DNA of 64,000 nucleotides from Pseudomonas syringae CC1557 (GTDB lineage Bacteria > Pseudomonadota > Gammaproteobacteria > Pseudomonadales > Pseudomonadaceae), in contig NZ_CP007014.1 in the NCBI RefSeq assembly GCF_000452705.1, forward strand, positions 1,116,001 through 1,180,000. Direction: 5' to 3'. A program made the position numbers and the translations under genes. The notes under the pieces were generated by a model. It searched no databases. It worked only from the letters and a program-made list of their open reading frames with translations, and was not told the DNA's origin. Below are positions 8,512 through 16,213 of the stretch, piece by piece. Numbering within the stretch: the stretch's first letter is position 1; every line of letters begins with the position of its first letter.

Positions 8512-10052
8512 TGGCGGTCAAGCGCAGGACGCGCGGCGAAAAGGTCATCGCTTTCATTGAGAAGTACTGCCGGGTTCCGGAAGGGCAGCACATCGGCAAG
8601 GAACTGCGGCTCGATCAGTTTCAAAAAGATTTCATTCTGGAGGTGTACGACAACCCTGCCGGGACCAGAACCGCTTACCTGAGTATCGCCCGCAAGAACG
8701 GCAAGACCGGTTTGATCGCTGGCATCCTGCTGGCGCACACCGTCGGGCCGGAGGCGGTGCAGAACTCGCAGATTGTCTCGGGCGCGATGAGTCGAGAGCA
8801 GGCCGGGCTTGTGTTCAAGTTGGCTGTGAAGATGATTCAGCTCAACCCTGAGCTGCAATCTTTGATTCACATCGTGCCCAGCAGCAAGACATTGATCGGC
8901 ACGCCGCTAAATGTTGAGTACCGGGCGCTCTCCGCTGAAGGCAAAACTGCGCACGGGCTGTCACCCATCCTGGCAATCCTCGATGAGATTGGTCAGGTGC
9001 GTGGCCCGCAAAGCGATTTCATCGACGCGATCACAACCGCTCAGGGCGCACACGCTGCTCCGCTGCTGATCGCTATCAGCACGCAAGCGGCGCAGGACAG
9101 TGACCTGTTCAGCATCTGGCTGGACGATGCCGAGAAGTCGCAAGACCCGCACATCGTCAGCCACGTTTATCAGGCTCCAAAGGATTGCAAGGTCACCGAC
9201 CCAGAGGCGTGGAAGGCGGCCAACCCGGCGCTGGGTTCGTTCCGGTCGCTGTCCGATCTTGAGCAACAAGCCGAGCGCGCCAATCGGATGCCGGCGTCGG
9301 AAAACACGTTCCGAAATCTTTGCCTGAATCAGCGCGTGTCGACGGTTTCTGTGTTCGTCTCCAAAGGCGTTTGGGTTGGCTGCGGTGATGATCCGGATAG
9401 CCCTGATGGTATGGACCTGTACGCCGGGCTCGACCTGTCGTTCAGAACAGACCTCACGGCCTTCGTCGTCATTGGCAAGCGCAATGGCAAGTGGAGCGTG
9501 TGGGCGTTCTTTTGGACGCCAGAGCAGGGCCTTGCCGAACGCGCCAAGCGTGACCGGGAGGCCTATGAGGTGTGGGCGCGGGAAGGGCTGCTGCTGACCA
9601 CGCCTGGCGCGACGGTGGACTACGGGTATGTGGCTGCGGACATCGCTCGGATTCTTGCTGAGCTGGGTGGCGACATTCAGGCAATAGCCTTCGACCGATA
9701 CCGCATCGACCTGTTCAAGCGTGACGCCGAGGCCCAGGGCGTGGTCCTGCCGCTGGTGGAGTACGGCCAGGGTTACAAGGACATGACCCCGGCCATTGAT
9801 GCCTTGGAGTCAGAACTGCTCAACGGGAGGATCAGCCACGGCATGCACCCAGTGCTGACGATGTGCGCATCCAACGCAGTGATCCAAAAAGACCCGGCGG
9901 GCAATCGCAAGTTTGCAAAGGACAAGGCGACCGGCCGCATCGACGGGATGTCGGCCCTGGCTATGGCGTTCGGCGCAACCCTTGGCGCTCCCGAAGAGAT
10001 CAAGGGCGACATCGACGATTACCTTCAAAACGGATACTCCGGACTTTTATAG
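8511..10052 (+). CDS. Terminase large subunit
   Basis: 513 residues. Packaging ATPase: Walker A-like SIARKNGKT (about residues 62-70), Walker B LAILDEIGQ, and the C-terminal nuclease with YAGLDLSFRTDLTAFVV (first acidic metal ligand) and IDGMSALAMAFG near the end. It belongs to the Terminase_1 type used by HK97-like phages and is full length. It would cut concatemers and drive DNA into the prohead through the portal encoded next. Confidence 0.95.
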   Translation: MAVKRRTRGEKVIAFIEKYCRVPEGQHIGKELRLDQFQKDFILEVYDNPAGTRTAYLSIARKNGKTGLIAGILLAHTVGPEAVQNSQIVSGAMSREQAGLVFKLAVKMIQLNPELQSLIHIVPSSKTLIGTPLNVEYRALSAEGKTAHGLSPILAILDEIGQVRGPQSDFIDAITTAQGAHAAPLLIAISTQAAQDSDLFSIWLDDAEKSQDPHIVSHVYQAPKDCKVTDPEAWKAANPALGSFRSLSDLEQQAERANRMPASENTFRNLCLNQRVSTVSVFVSKGVWVGCGDDPDSPDGMDLYAGLDLSFRTDLTAFVVIGKRNGKWSVWAFFWTPEQGLAERAKRDREAYEVWAREGLLLTTPGATVDYGYVAADIARILAELGGDIQAIAFDRYRIDLFKRDAEAQGVVLPLVEYGQGYKDMTPAIDALESELLNGRISHGMHPVLTMCASNAVIQKDPAGNRKFAKDKATGRIDGMSALAMAFGATLGAPEEIKGDIDDYLQNGYSGLL

Positions 10053-10059
10053 GCTCAAT

Positions 10060-11271
10060 ATGGCGTCTCGCTGGTACAACCCAATGAGCTGGAGTTTCTT
10101 TGGCTTCAACGATCCCAAGACGGGTGAATACGTTGAAGTTCAGACAGACATCGGCGGACAGACCCGCTCCGGCGCGGTCATCACCCCCAAGAAGGCCCTG
10201 GCAATTCCCATTGTCTGGTCCTGTATCAAAATCCTCAGTGAGACGGTTTCGGGCCTACCACTGAAGCTTTACGAAGATCAGCCCACTGGCCGGGTGCTGG
10301 TGAAGGACAACAAGCGGGCGCTGCGGATACTGGCAAAGCCGAATCCGTACATGACGATGCTGAACTTCATCAAGGCCGCCGTAGTGAACATGGCCCTGCG
10401 CGGCAACGCTTATGCGTTGATTGAACGTGCCGACAATGGCGATTTTATCGGCCTGATACCGGTTGGCGCGGACGCCGTAGAGATCGATATTGACGATGAT
10501 CTTCTGTACTGGGTGACCCTTCAGGGCAAGCGCTTTCCTGTATCCCCCGAGAACATCCTGCATTTCAAGTTGTTCAGCGCCGACGGGATCTGCGGGCTTT
10601 CGCCTGTTGAGTTTCACAAAGAGGCGATGGGCCTGGCCAAGGCTGCACAGGACTGGTCGGCGCGCTTTATGCGCAAGGGTGGCTTTACCGGCGGTTACGT
10701 CATCTACGAAAACTTCCTCACGTCCGAGCAGCGCGATCAGGTGCTGAACAAGTTTCCGAAGATCCGCGACGGAGACGTTGAGGACATCGGGAAAATGGGC
10801 CTGCTCGAAGGCGGGCCAACGATCGTGCCCGCTGGTATGACCCAGAAGGACAGCCAGTTCATTGAGTCCCAGCAGTTTCAGGAAGAAGCGCTCGCGGGCA
10901 TCTGGGGCGTTCCGCTCTACCTGGCCAACCGTGCTGGTAAGACCTCAATCATGGGTTCGAACCTGGAGCAGCAAACCAGCGGCTTCATCACGTTCGGCCT
11001 GAGTCCATACATCAAAGCCATCGAGGACGAGGTCAACGACAAGCTGTTCGCAGGAACTGCAATGTTCGTCGAGTTGGTCGTCGAGGGATTGCTGCGTGCT
11101 GACAGCGCAGGACGAGCCGCCTACTACAAAAGCGCCTTGGGCGGGTCCGGCGGTTCAGGCTGGATGACCATCAACGAGGTCCGCCGCAAAGAAAACCTTC
11201 CTCCGCTGGCTGGCGAAGAATACGACCGGGTCACCCGGTGGGAGATGCAAACCAATGTTCAGCAAGATTGA
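10060..11271 (+). CDS. HK97-family portal protein
   Basis: 403 residues from ATG 10060; the longer frame lies inside the terminase. Typical motifs are WSCIKILSETVSGLPLKLYE, NMALRGNAYALIERADNGD and the ADGICGLSPVE helix, followed by the QQTSGFITFGLSPYIKAIEDE region. It forms the dodecameric ring at the capsid vertex. The stop overlaps the protease start by 17 bp. Confidence 0.93.
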   Translation: MASRWYNPMSWSFFGFNDPKTGEYVEVQTDIGGQTRSGAVITPKKALAIPIVWSCIKILSETVSGLPLKLYEDQPTGRVLVKDNKRALRILAKPNPYMTMLNFIKAAVVNMALRGNAYALIERADNGDFIGLIPVGADAVEIDIDDDLLYWVTLQGKRFPVSPENILHFKLFSADGICGLSPVEFHKEAMGLAKAAQDWSARFMRKGGFTGGYVIYENFLTSEQRDQVLNKFPKIRDGDVEDIGKMGLLEGGPTIVPAGMTQKDSQFIESQQFQEEALAGIWGVPLYLANRAGKTSIMGSNLEQQTSGFITFGLSPYIKAIEDEVNDKLFAGTAMFVELVVEGLLRADSAGRAAYYKSALGGSGGSGWMTINEVRRKENLPPLAGEEYDRVTRWEMQTNVQQD

Positions 11272-11899
11272 AGTGCCCTTCGAAGTAAAGGCCAGCGACG
11301 ACTCTGGAAACTTCGAGGGTTATGCGGCGGTGTTCAACAACGTCGACCTGGGCGACGACGTGATTCTTCCGGGTGCATTCACCAAGGTGAAAACCACACG
11401 GGGCGGGCGCCTCAAGTTGGCCCTGTTCCACGACCTGACCCGCCTTGTCGGGTCCGCAGAGTTCACTCAGGACAGCCACGGCCTCTACATCAAAGGCAAG
11501 GTAAACCTGGCTGTCAGCTACGCCCGTGACGCTTACGAGCTGATGAAAGAGGGCACGCTCGACAGCATGTCCATCGGTTTCAACACGATCCTGGCCGCGT
11601 ATGAAGAACGCGAGGGTCGGAGCATCCGCATCATCAAGCAGGCCGAACTCTGGGAGGCCTCGCTGGTGCCTTTCGGCATGAACCCAGATGCAAAAGTTAC
11701 CGACGTGAAGTCGGACATCAGAATTTTTGAGAAGGCCTTGCGCGATCGCATGGGCCTTTCTCAGAAGGAGGCGGCAGCAGTCGCCTCGCTCGGCTACTCC
11801 GCAGTGCACCGTGATGGTGGAACTGAGGCCACGGCGATCGTGGAAGGGCTGAAATCACTCTCCACCACTTTTGATAATTTTTTTAAGGTGTCGCCATGA
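11255..11899 (+). CDS. HK97-type prohead protease
   Basis: 214 residues. VDLGDDVILPGAF, LALFHDLTRLVGS (candidate His59) and LDSMSIGF (candidate Ser106) are the conserved blocks of the herpesvirus-assemblin-like prohead protease family. It would remove the N-terminal delta domain of the capsid protein during maturation and then itself. It sits between portal and capsid genes with overlaps at both ends, the classic order. Confidence 0.95.
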   Translation: MFSKIEVPFEVKASDDSGNFEGYAAVFNNVDLGDDVILPGAFTKVKTTRGGRLKLALFHDLTRLVGSAEFTQDSHGLYIKGKVNLAVSYARDAYELMKEGTLDSMSIGFNTILAAYEEREGRSIRIIKQAELWEASLVPFGMNPDAKVTDVKSDIRIFEKALRDRMGLSQKEAAAVASLGYSAVHRDGGTEATAIVEGLKSLSTTFDNFFKVSP

Positions 11900-13101
11900 C
11901 CGATCCAATCCAAGAAGTAAAAGCCTCTCTCGAAACGCAGTTGAAGGAAGGCTTTACTGGCTTGCAGAAAAAGTACGACAACGTTGCCGATGAGATGCAA
12001 AAAGGCAACACCATCACCACCGAGATGAAATCTCAGATCGAAAAGCAAAAGGGCGAGATCGAGCGCGTCATCGAGCAGGTCCAGAAGCTGGAAGAGAAGG
12101 GCATCAAGCTGCGCAGCCAGCCTGGCGAGGCAAAGAGCTTTATCGACCTGGTCAAAAGTGACGATGCCTACAAATCGTTGCAGGCCAAGAGCGTGTCCCT
12201 GGCCGATATCGAAGTGACCAAGTCCGACATGGCCAGCATGAAGGAAATGAAGGTCACCAGCGCGGGCATCGTGGCGCCGAACTATGACCCTGTCATTCAG
12301 CCCGGCATTCGCCAGGAACTGCGCATCCGCGACCTGCTGACCACGGTGCCGGTGTCTGGCCAGAACTACACCTACTTCCGTGAAAACTTGCACACCCGTG
12401 GCGCGGCTCCGGTTGCGGAAGGGGGCTTGAAGCCAACCAGCAACGTGACGTTCACGACCGAAACCGACCGGGTCAAGAAGATCGCCGTCTGGATGCCGGT
12501 TACCGATGAGGCGCTTGACGACGTTCCGCAACTGATGGCCTACCTGCAGGAGCTGCTGCGCTACGACCTCAAGCTCGAGGAAGAGCGCCAGATTCTGAAA
12601 GGCGACGGCGTTGGTGAAAACCTGAATGGCCTGATGACTCAGGCCACCACCTACGACGTAGCGCTGACGAAGACCGGTGATACCGCCATCGACCTGGTGC
12701 GTCGTGCGATTTACCAAGTTCGCAAACAATCCATGCTGTCTGCTGACGGCATCGTTATGACCGAACTCGACTGGATGAACATCGAGCTGCAGAAGGACGG
12801 TGAGAACCGCTATCTGTTCGCGAACCTTCAGGGCTTGGTTACCCCGGTCCTCTGGGGCCGTCCGGTGGTCACCTCTGACAGCGTCGACGAAGGTGATGGT
12901 GATACCGGCGGCGAATTCCTTGTAGCGAACTTCGCGCGTTCGTCCGTGCTGTTCGACCGCATGTCGTTCCTGTTCAAGATGGGTCTGATCAACGATCAGT
13001 TCATCAAGAACGAACGCGCGCTGCTGGTTGAAGAGCGTCTCGGTCTGGGCGTGCGTCGTCGTGAAGGCCTGGTCAAAGGTCGCTTCGTCTCCGCGTCGTA
13101 A
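11896..13101 (+). CDS. HK97-type major capsid protein
   Basis: 401 residues. Residues 1 to about 75 are a charged coiled coil (the scaffolding delta domain), followed by the HK97 fold with RELRIRDLLTTVPVSG, VAEGGLKPTSNVTF, VWMPVTDEALDD and LKMGLINDQFIKNERALLVEERLGLGV-type blocks. The delta domain explains the absence of a separate scaffold gene; the cleavage point is expected near residue 75-110. Confidence 0.96.
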   Translation: MTDPIQEVKASLETQLKEGFTGLQKKYDNVADEMQKGNTITTEMKSQIEKQKGEIERVIEQVQKLEEKGIKLRSQPGEAKSFIDLVKSDDAYKSLQAKSVSLADIEVTKSDMASMKEMKVTSAGIVAPNYDPVIQPGIRQELRIRDLLTTVPVSGQNYTYFRENLHTRGAAPVAEGGLKPTSNVTFTTETDRVKKIAVWMPVTDEALDDVPQLMAYLQELLRYDLKLEEERQILKGDGVGENLNGLMTQATTYDVALTKTGDTAIDLVRRAIYQVRKQSMLSADGIVMTELDWMNIELQKDGENRYLFANLQGLVTPVLWGRPVVTSDSVDEGDGDTGGEFLVANFARSSVLFDRMSFLFKMGLINDQFIKNERALLVEERLGLGVRRREGLVKGRFVSAS

Positions 13102-13157
13102 TTCACCCGTACTGATATGGCTGGCATTCGTCGGCCTTTTTGGTTTCAGGAGGCAAC

Positions 13158-13376
13158 ATGAAAATTAAAGCTGTTTGGGGGTTCGTCGGAAACGCCGCGC
13201 TCCTTGGTGCTGATTCCACGTCAGTCAAGGCTGGCGTTGTGTTTGACGAGGTCGATGATGAATACGCCCACGTGCTGATCGGTAAAGGGCTTGTCGTCGA
13301 GGTGGACGCTGACGGTAAACCGAAGATTCAAAAGTCGAAGGACTCCAAGCCTGCGGCCCCCAGAGAGACCAAGTAA
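13158..13376 (+). CDS. Small head-region protein, paralogue of the 54-residue protein at 14007
   Basis: 72 residues from ATG 13158, preceded by AGGAGG. It opens MKIKAVW, has an AGVVFDEVDDEYAHVLIGKGLVVEV core and a Lys/Pro-rich tail. The pattern (MK-[IV]-[KR]-A, then AG-x-x-F-x-V/VD, then a G-L-V/A-x-E-V close) recurs in the protein at 14007-14171, so the two look like a duplicated small fold. Role unknown; it lies between capsid and connector genes. Confidence 0.72.
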   Translation: MKIKAVWGFVGNAALLGADSTSVKAGVVFDEVDDEYAHVLIGKGLVVEVDADGKPKIQKSKDSKPAAPRETK

Positions 13377-13676
13377 ATGATCGATCTGGCCCGCGTGAAG
13401 CTTCATCTGAAAGTGGACGGCGAAGAGGAAGACATGCTCATCGCTGGCTACTTCGAGGCGGCCAAGTCTCACGTCGCCATGCATTGCGATCGGGAGCTTG
13501 TCGAGACCGCGCCCACTGGTCCTGAGCAGATGGGCTTCACGCCGGATGTTGAACAGGCGGTGCTGCTGCTCGTTGGCCACTGGTACGCCAACCGCGAAGC
13601 GGTGGTCATCGGAACCATATCAACTGCGGTCCCGTTGGCTGTTGACCGACTGCTCTGGCCAAGGAAGCGTTTCTGA
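13377..13676 (+). CDS. Head-tail connector (HK97 gp6-like)
   Basis: 99 residues. MIDLARVKLHLKVDGEEEDMLIAGYFEAA is the standard opening of gp6-like connectors, and VEQAVLLLVGHWYANREAVV is their second conserved helix. It forms the adaptor ring under the portal. It begins immediately after the preceding stop and overlaps the next start by one base. Confidence 0.9.
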   Translation: MIDLARVKLHLKVDGEEEDMLIAGYFEAAKSHVAMHCDRELVETAPTGPEQMGFTPDVEQAVLLLVGHWYANREAVVIGTISTAVPLAVDRLLWPRKRF

Positions 13677-13996
13677 TGAGAGCTGGCTCAATGCGACACC
13701 GTCCTACGCTATACAAACCCGAGCGGATCAGGAATCGAACCGGTGGCTTTGACGACGCCTGGGTCGAGTCCGGCAAGCTCTGGGCGGAGTTCACGCTGCC
13801 TACTGGCCGCATCGAGGCGGTTGCTGAAAAGCTGTCTGCCGTCGTGACAGCGGAGGTGCGGGTCAGGCCTCGCGCTGATCTGGTCGCTGGCTGCCGCCTT
13901 GTGAACAAGGGCGTCACCTATCTGATCGTGGCGGCGCTGCCGGACAACGAGCTTTCAATGCTCCGGCTGCTCTGCACCAACGTTCCCAATCCCTGA
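13676..13996 (+). CDS. Head-tail adaptor/stopper (SPP1 gp16-like)
   Basis: 106 residues from ATG 13676 (ATG 13691 also possible). The motif MRHRPTLYKPERIRNRTGGFDDAW, the segment LWAEFTLPTGRIEAV, and the closing KGVTYLIVAALP strand are typical of the phage head-tail joining family. Position after the gp6-like connector supports this. Confidence 0.87.
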   Translation: MRAGSMRHRPTLYKPERIRNRTGGFDDAWVESGKLWAEFTLPTGRIEAVAEKLSAVVTAEVRVRPRADLVAGCRLVNKGVTYLIVAALPDNELSMLRLLCTNVPNP

Positions 13997-14006
13997 GGAT
14001 ATTCCT

Positions 14007-14171
14007 ATGAAAGTTCGAGCACTTGCCAGCATTTCCGGCGCCGTAGGCGAGCGGACCGCAGGCGATGAATTTAGCGTGGACGCTGCCACGGCAAAGTCCC
14101 TGTTTGATCGCGGTCTGGCCGAAGAGGTCAAGGACGCTCCGGCGCCGAAGGCCGACAAGGCCAAGGAGTAA
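14007..14171 (+). CDS. Small head-region protein, paralogue of the protein at 13158
   Basis: 54 residues, ATG at 14007 with GAGGA upstream. MKVRALASISG, AGDEFSVDAATAKSL and DRGLAEEV parallel the 72-residue protein before the connectors, with a similar Lys/Ala-rich tail. It lies between the stopper and the gp10-like tail protein and its end carries the ribosome site of the next gene. Function unknown. Confidence 0.7.
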   Translation: MKVRALASISGAVGERTAGDEFSVDAATAKSLFDRGLAEEVKDAPAPKADKAKE

Positions 14172-14174
14172 TCG

Positions 14175-14675
14175 GTGGCGCGCCGGTCCCGTATGTCCGG
14201 TGACTTCAAGTTACGCCGGACGCTGCGCAACATTCATCAGACGATGGACAACGAGCTGCGCCCAGCCTTGCAGGAAGCCGCCAACAAGATCCTGACAACC
14301 ATGAAGTCAACCGTTCCGCGCGACACTGGCGAAGCGGCCGACGCACTGCAGGCGTTCGTCTCCAAGAGCGGCCTGGATGCGCAGATCGGCATCCGGGGCA
14401 AAAAGGACAACCGCCGATTCTACTATCTGCGGTTTCTGGAATATGGCACCAAGGGCTACAGCGGGACAAAGCGCGCTGGAAACCGTAGCCGATCGGCCAA
14501 GAACAAGTCGGATGGCAACACGTTTTTCGGCAAGTACCCGAACATCCCTGCGCTTCCAGCCCATCCGTGGTTGCGGCCTTCGCTGGACGTGAACCGGGAG
14601 GTGGTGCTGGCAGACATACGCGCCGCTGTGAATCGAACTCTGAAGAAGGCCAGTCAAGGGGGTAGCGATGGCTGA
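14175..14675 (+). CDS. HK97 gp10-like tail completion protein
   Basis: 166 residues, GTG start at 14175 chosen because AAGGAG lies 6 bases before it. An N-terminal helix (ELRPALQEAANKILTTMKSTVPRDTGEAADAL), the FLEYGTK motif and ALPAHPWLRPSLD are diagnostic of the HK97 gp10-like family, which joins the connector to the tail tube. Confidence 0.92.
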   Translation: MARRSRMSGDFKLRRTLRNIHQTMDNELRPALQEAANKILTTMKSTVPRDTGEAADALQAFVSKSGLDAQIGIRGKKDNRRFYYLRFLEYGTKGYSGTKRAGNRSRSAKNKSDGNTFFGKYPNIPALPAHPWLRPSLDVNREVVLADIRAAVNRTLKKASQGGSDG

Positions 14676-15054
14676 TCCGTCCGTTGCCCTGCAGGTAGCG
14701 ATCTTCGAGCGGCTACAGGCCGAGGTGTCATGCCCCATCTACGACGGCGCACCACTGGACACGCCTATGCCGTATGTCTCCATCGACCGCGAAATCTCGA
14801 CCAACACCAGTCCTATCGCCGGGCGCAAGCGTCAGCAGCGCCTGATCTATTTCACGGTGTGGTCAGATGCTCATGGTCAGGCCGAGGTCAAGCGCATCAA
14901 CGCCGAAGTGACTGCGGCACTGGATGAGCGCCCATTGCCACTGGAAGTCGGCAGGGCAGTGTCTGTCAGGGTCGAGCGCGCAGATGCACAGCGTGACGCC
15001 GACGGAATCACCTACATGGGCTCTATCACGGTCCGCGTTATCACCACCCACTGA
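14668..15054 (+). CDS. Tail completion/terminator protein (DUF3168 type)
   Basis: 128 residues. VALQVAIFERLQAEVSCPIYDG, MPYVSIDREI and YFTVWSDAHGQAEVKRI form the usual DUF3168 pattern, known as tail terminator or tail completion proteins. It overlaps the previous gene by 8 bp and precedes the tail tube. Confidence 0.9.
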   Translation: MADPSVALQVAIFERLQAEVSCPIYDGAPLDTPMPYVSIDREISTNTSPIAGRKRQQRLIYFTVWSDAHGQAEVKRINAEVTAALDERPLPLEVGRAVSVRVERADAQRDADGITYMGSITVRVITTH

Positions 15055-15108
15055 TTCAACATCTGCCGCTTTGCGGCTTTATCCAATGTGCCTTTTGGAG
15101 GAATTTCC

Positions 15109-15603
15109 ATGGCCGACAATCTGAATACCGCTGCAGGGTGCCGACTTAGCCTCGGCACCAAAACCGGCGCCGATACCGAAGCCGATTACAAACAGGACGT
15201 TTACGTCGAGATCGGCGAAATCGAAGACCTGGGCGAGTTTGGCGACACCTTCAGTTCGGTGACCTTCACGTCGCTGAAGGATGGCCGTGTGCGCAAGTAC
15301 AAGGGCACTGCTGACGCTGGCGACATGACGCTGACCGTCGGCCTGGACAACGGCGACGCGGGACAAAAAGCCGTCAAGGTTGCCCATAAAGACCGATCCA
15401 AAGGCGATTACAACATCAAGGTCACGCTGAACGACGGTGACGCGACCGCAACGCCTGCCGTGCTGCCGACCACCTTCTACTTCCGCGTGAAGGTGATGAA
15501 CAACACCGTTGCGCCAGGCGCAGCTGACAACGTTGTGCGCCGCAACATCACCATGGGCATCAACTCCGATGTCATCGAAATTGCTGCCGGCCCTGCGGCC
15601 TGA
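15109..15603 (+). CDS. Major tail tube protein
   Basis: 164 residues from ATG 15109 (GGAGG upstream). A beta-rich sequence with IGEIEDLGEFGDTFSSVTFTSLKDGRVRKYKG and an FYFRVKVMN strand near the C-terminus matches lambda V-like tail tube proteins. A short hairpin precedes the gene, as with several late genes here. It polymerises around the tape measure. Confidence 0.88.
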   Translation: MADNLNTAAGCRLSLGTKTGADTEADYKQDVYVEIGEIEDLGEFGDTFSSVTFTSLKDGRVRKYKGTADAGDMTLTVGLDNGDAGQKAVKVAHKDRSKGDYNIKVTLNDGDATATPAVLPTTFYFRVKVMNNTVAPGAADNVVRRNITMGINSDVIEIAAGPAA

Positions 15604-15614
15604 CCGGGTGAACC

Positions 15615-15950
15615 ATGAGTAAGACTTTGCACGGCAACATCGATCTTGTCATTGGCGGGGCCACCTACCAACTGCGGCCGACCCTGGCTGCCGTCCGTGC
15701 TATCGAGGCCCGTTTCGGCGGACTCCGAGGTGCAGCCAGCGCGCTGCATCAGGTCAGCGTGGACGGCGCGGCGCTGATCATCGCTGCTGGCGCCAACCTG
15801 ACTGAAAAACAGACTGAAGGTTTGGCCGAAGCGGTATGGCAGGAGGGCGTAGCAGCCATGACTCCGCAGCTCAACGATTACCTGGCAGCCCTGTACAACC
15901 CTCGCGGTGGTGAGCCGGGAAAGGAACAGCCGACGGCGTCAGCGCCGTAG
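15615..15950 (+). CDS. Tail assembly chaperone, G-like short product
   Basis: 111 residues. The sequence IDLVIGGATYQLRPTLAAVRAIEARFGGLRGAASAL matches the GTA gp10/lambda G-like tail chaperone family. Near its 3' end it contains the heptamer GGGAAAG in the slipping phase, which would let part of the ribosomes pass into the -1 frame to make the longer GT-like product. It assists tape-measure folding and tube assembly. Confidence 0.88.
   Translation: MSKTLHGNIDLVIGGATYQLRPTLAAVRAIEARFGGLRGAASALHQVSVDGAALIIAAGANLTEKQTEGLAEAVWQEGVAAMTPQLNDYLAALYNPRGGEPGKEQPTASAP
15917..15923 (+). other. Programmed -1 frameshift slippery heptamer
   Basis: GGGAAAG read as G GGA AAG in the zero frame, allowing re-pairing as GGG AAA in the -1 frame. 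The same heptamer is used by lambda at its G/GT junction. The -1 frame is open from 15914, so it overlaps the end of the zero frame. Any stimulating downstream structure was not computed. Confidence 0.88.
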
Positions 15951-16192
15951 AGGCGGGGAGCTACGTCGATCGGCTTTATGCGGTGGCCACCGGCTGGCTC
16001 GGCTGGTCACCGCAAGTGGCGTGGCATACCTCGCTGCCCGAACTGTTCCTCGCTATGGACGCGAAGATCGAGTGGGCGCGAATGACCAGCCCTTTCCCCA
16101 GCAACACGCAATCCAGCTCCCAATCCAAACCCGAGCCGACGACCGTCGCGCAGAAGCTGCGTATGGCGCTTACCGGCAAGGGCAGTACATAA
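15917..16192 (+). CDS. Tail assembly chaperone, T-like extension (frameshift product)
   Basis: The -1 frame continues from the slippery site to a stop at 16190-16192, adding about 89 residues to the first 103 of the G-like protein (fusion of about 192). The extension carries YVDRLYAVATGWLGWSP and LPELFLAMDAKIEWARM, typical of chaperone extensions that bind the tape measure. There is no convincing independent start with a ribosome site, which supports expression only by frameshifting. Confidence 0.85.
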   Translation, partial: GKGTADGVSAVEAGSYVDRLYAVATGWLGWSPQVAWHTSLPELFLAMDAKIEWARMTSPFPSNTQSSSQSKPEPTTVAQKLRMALTGKGST

Positions 16193-16213
16193 CTTTTTTC
16201 CGGAGTTCTACAC

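Noticed and set aside
15983..16192. Separate 69-residue gene after the G-like chaperone
   Set aside because: No ribosome site, and the frame is open back through the slippery site; better explained as a -1 frameshift extension.
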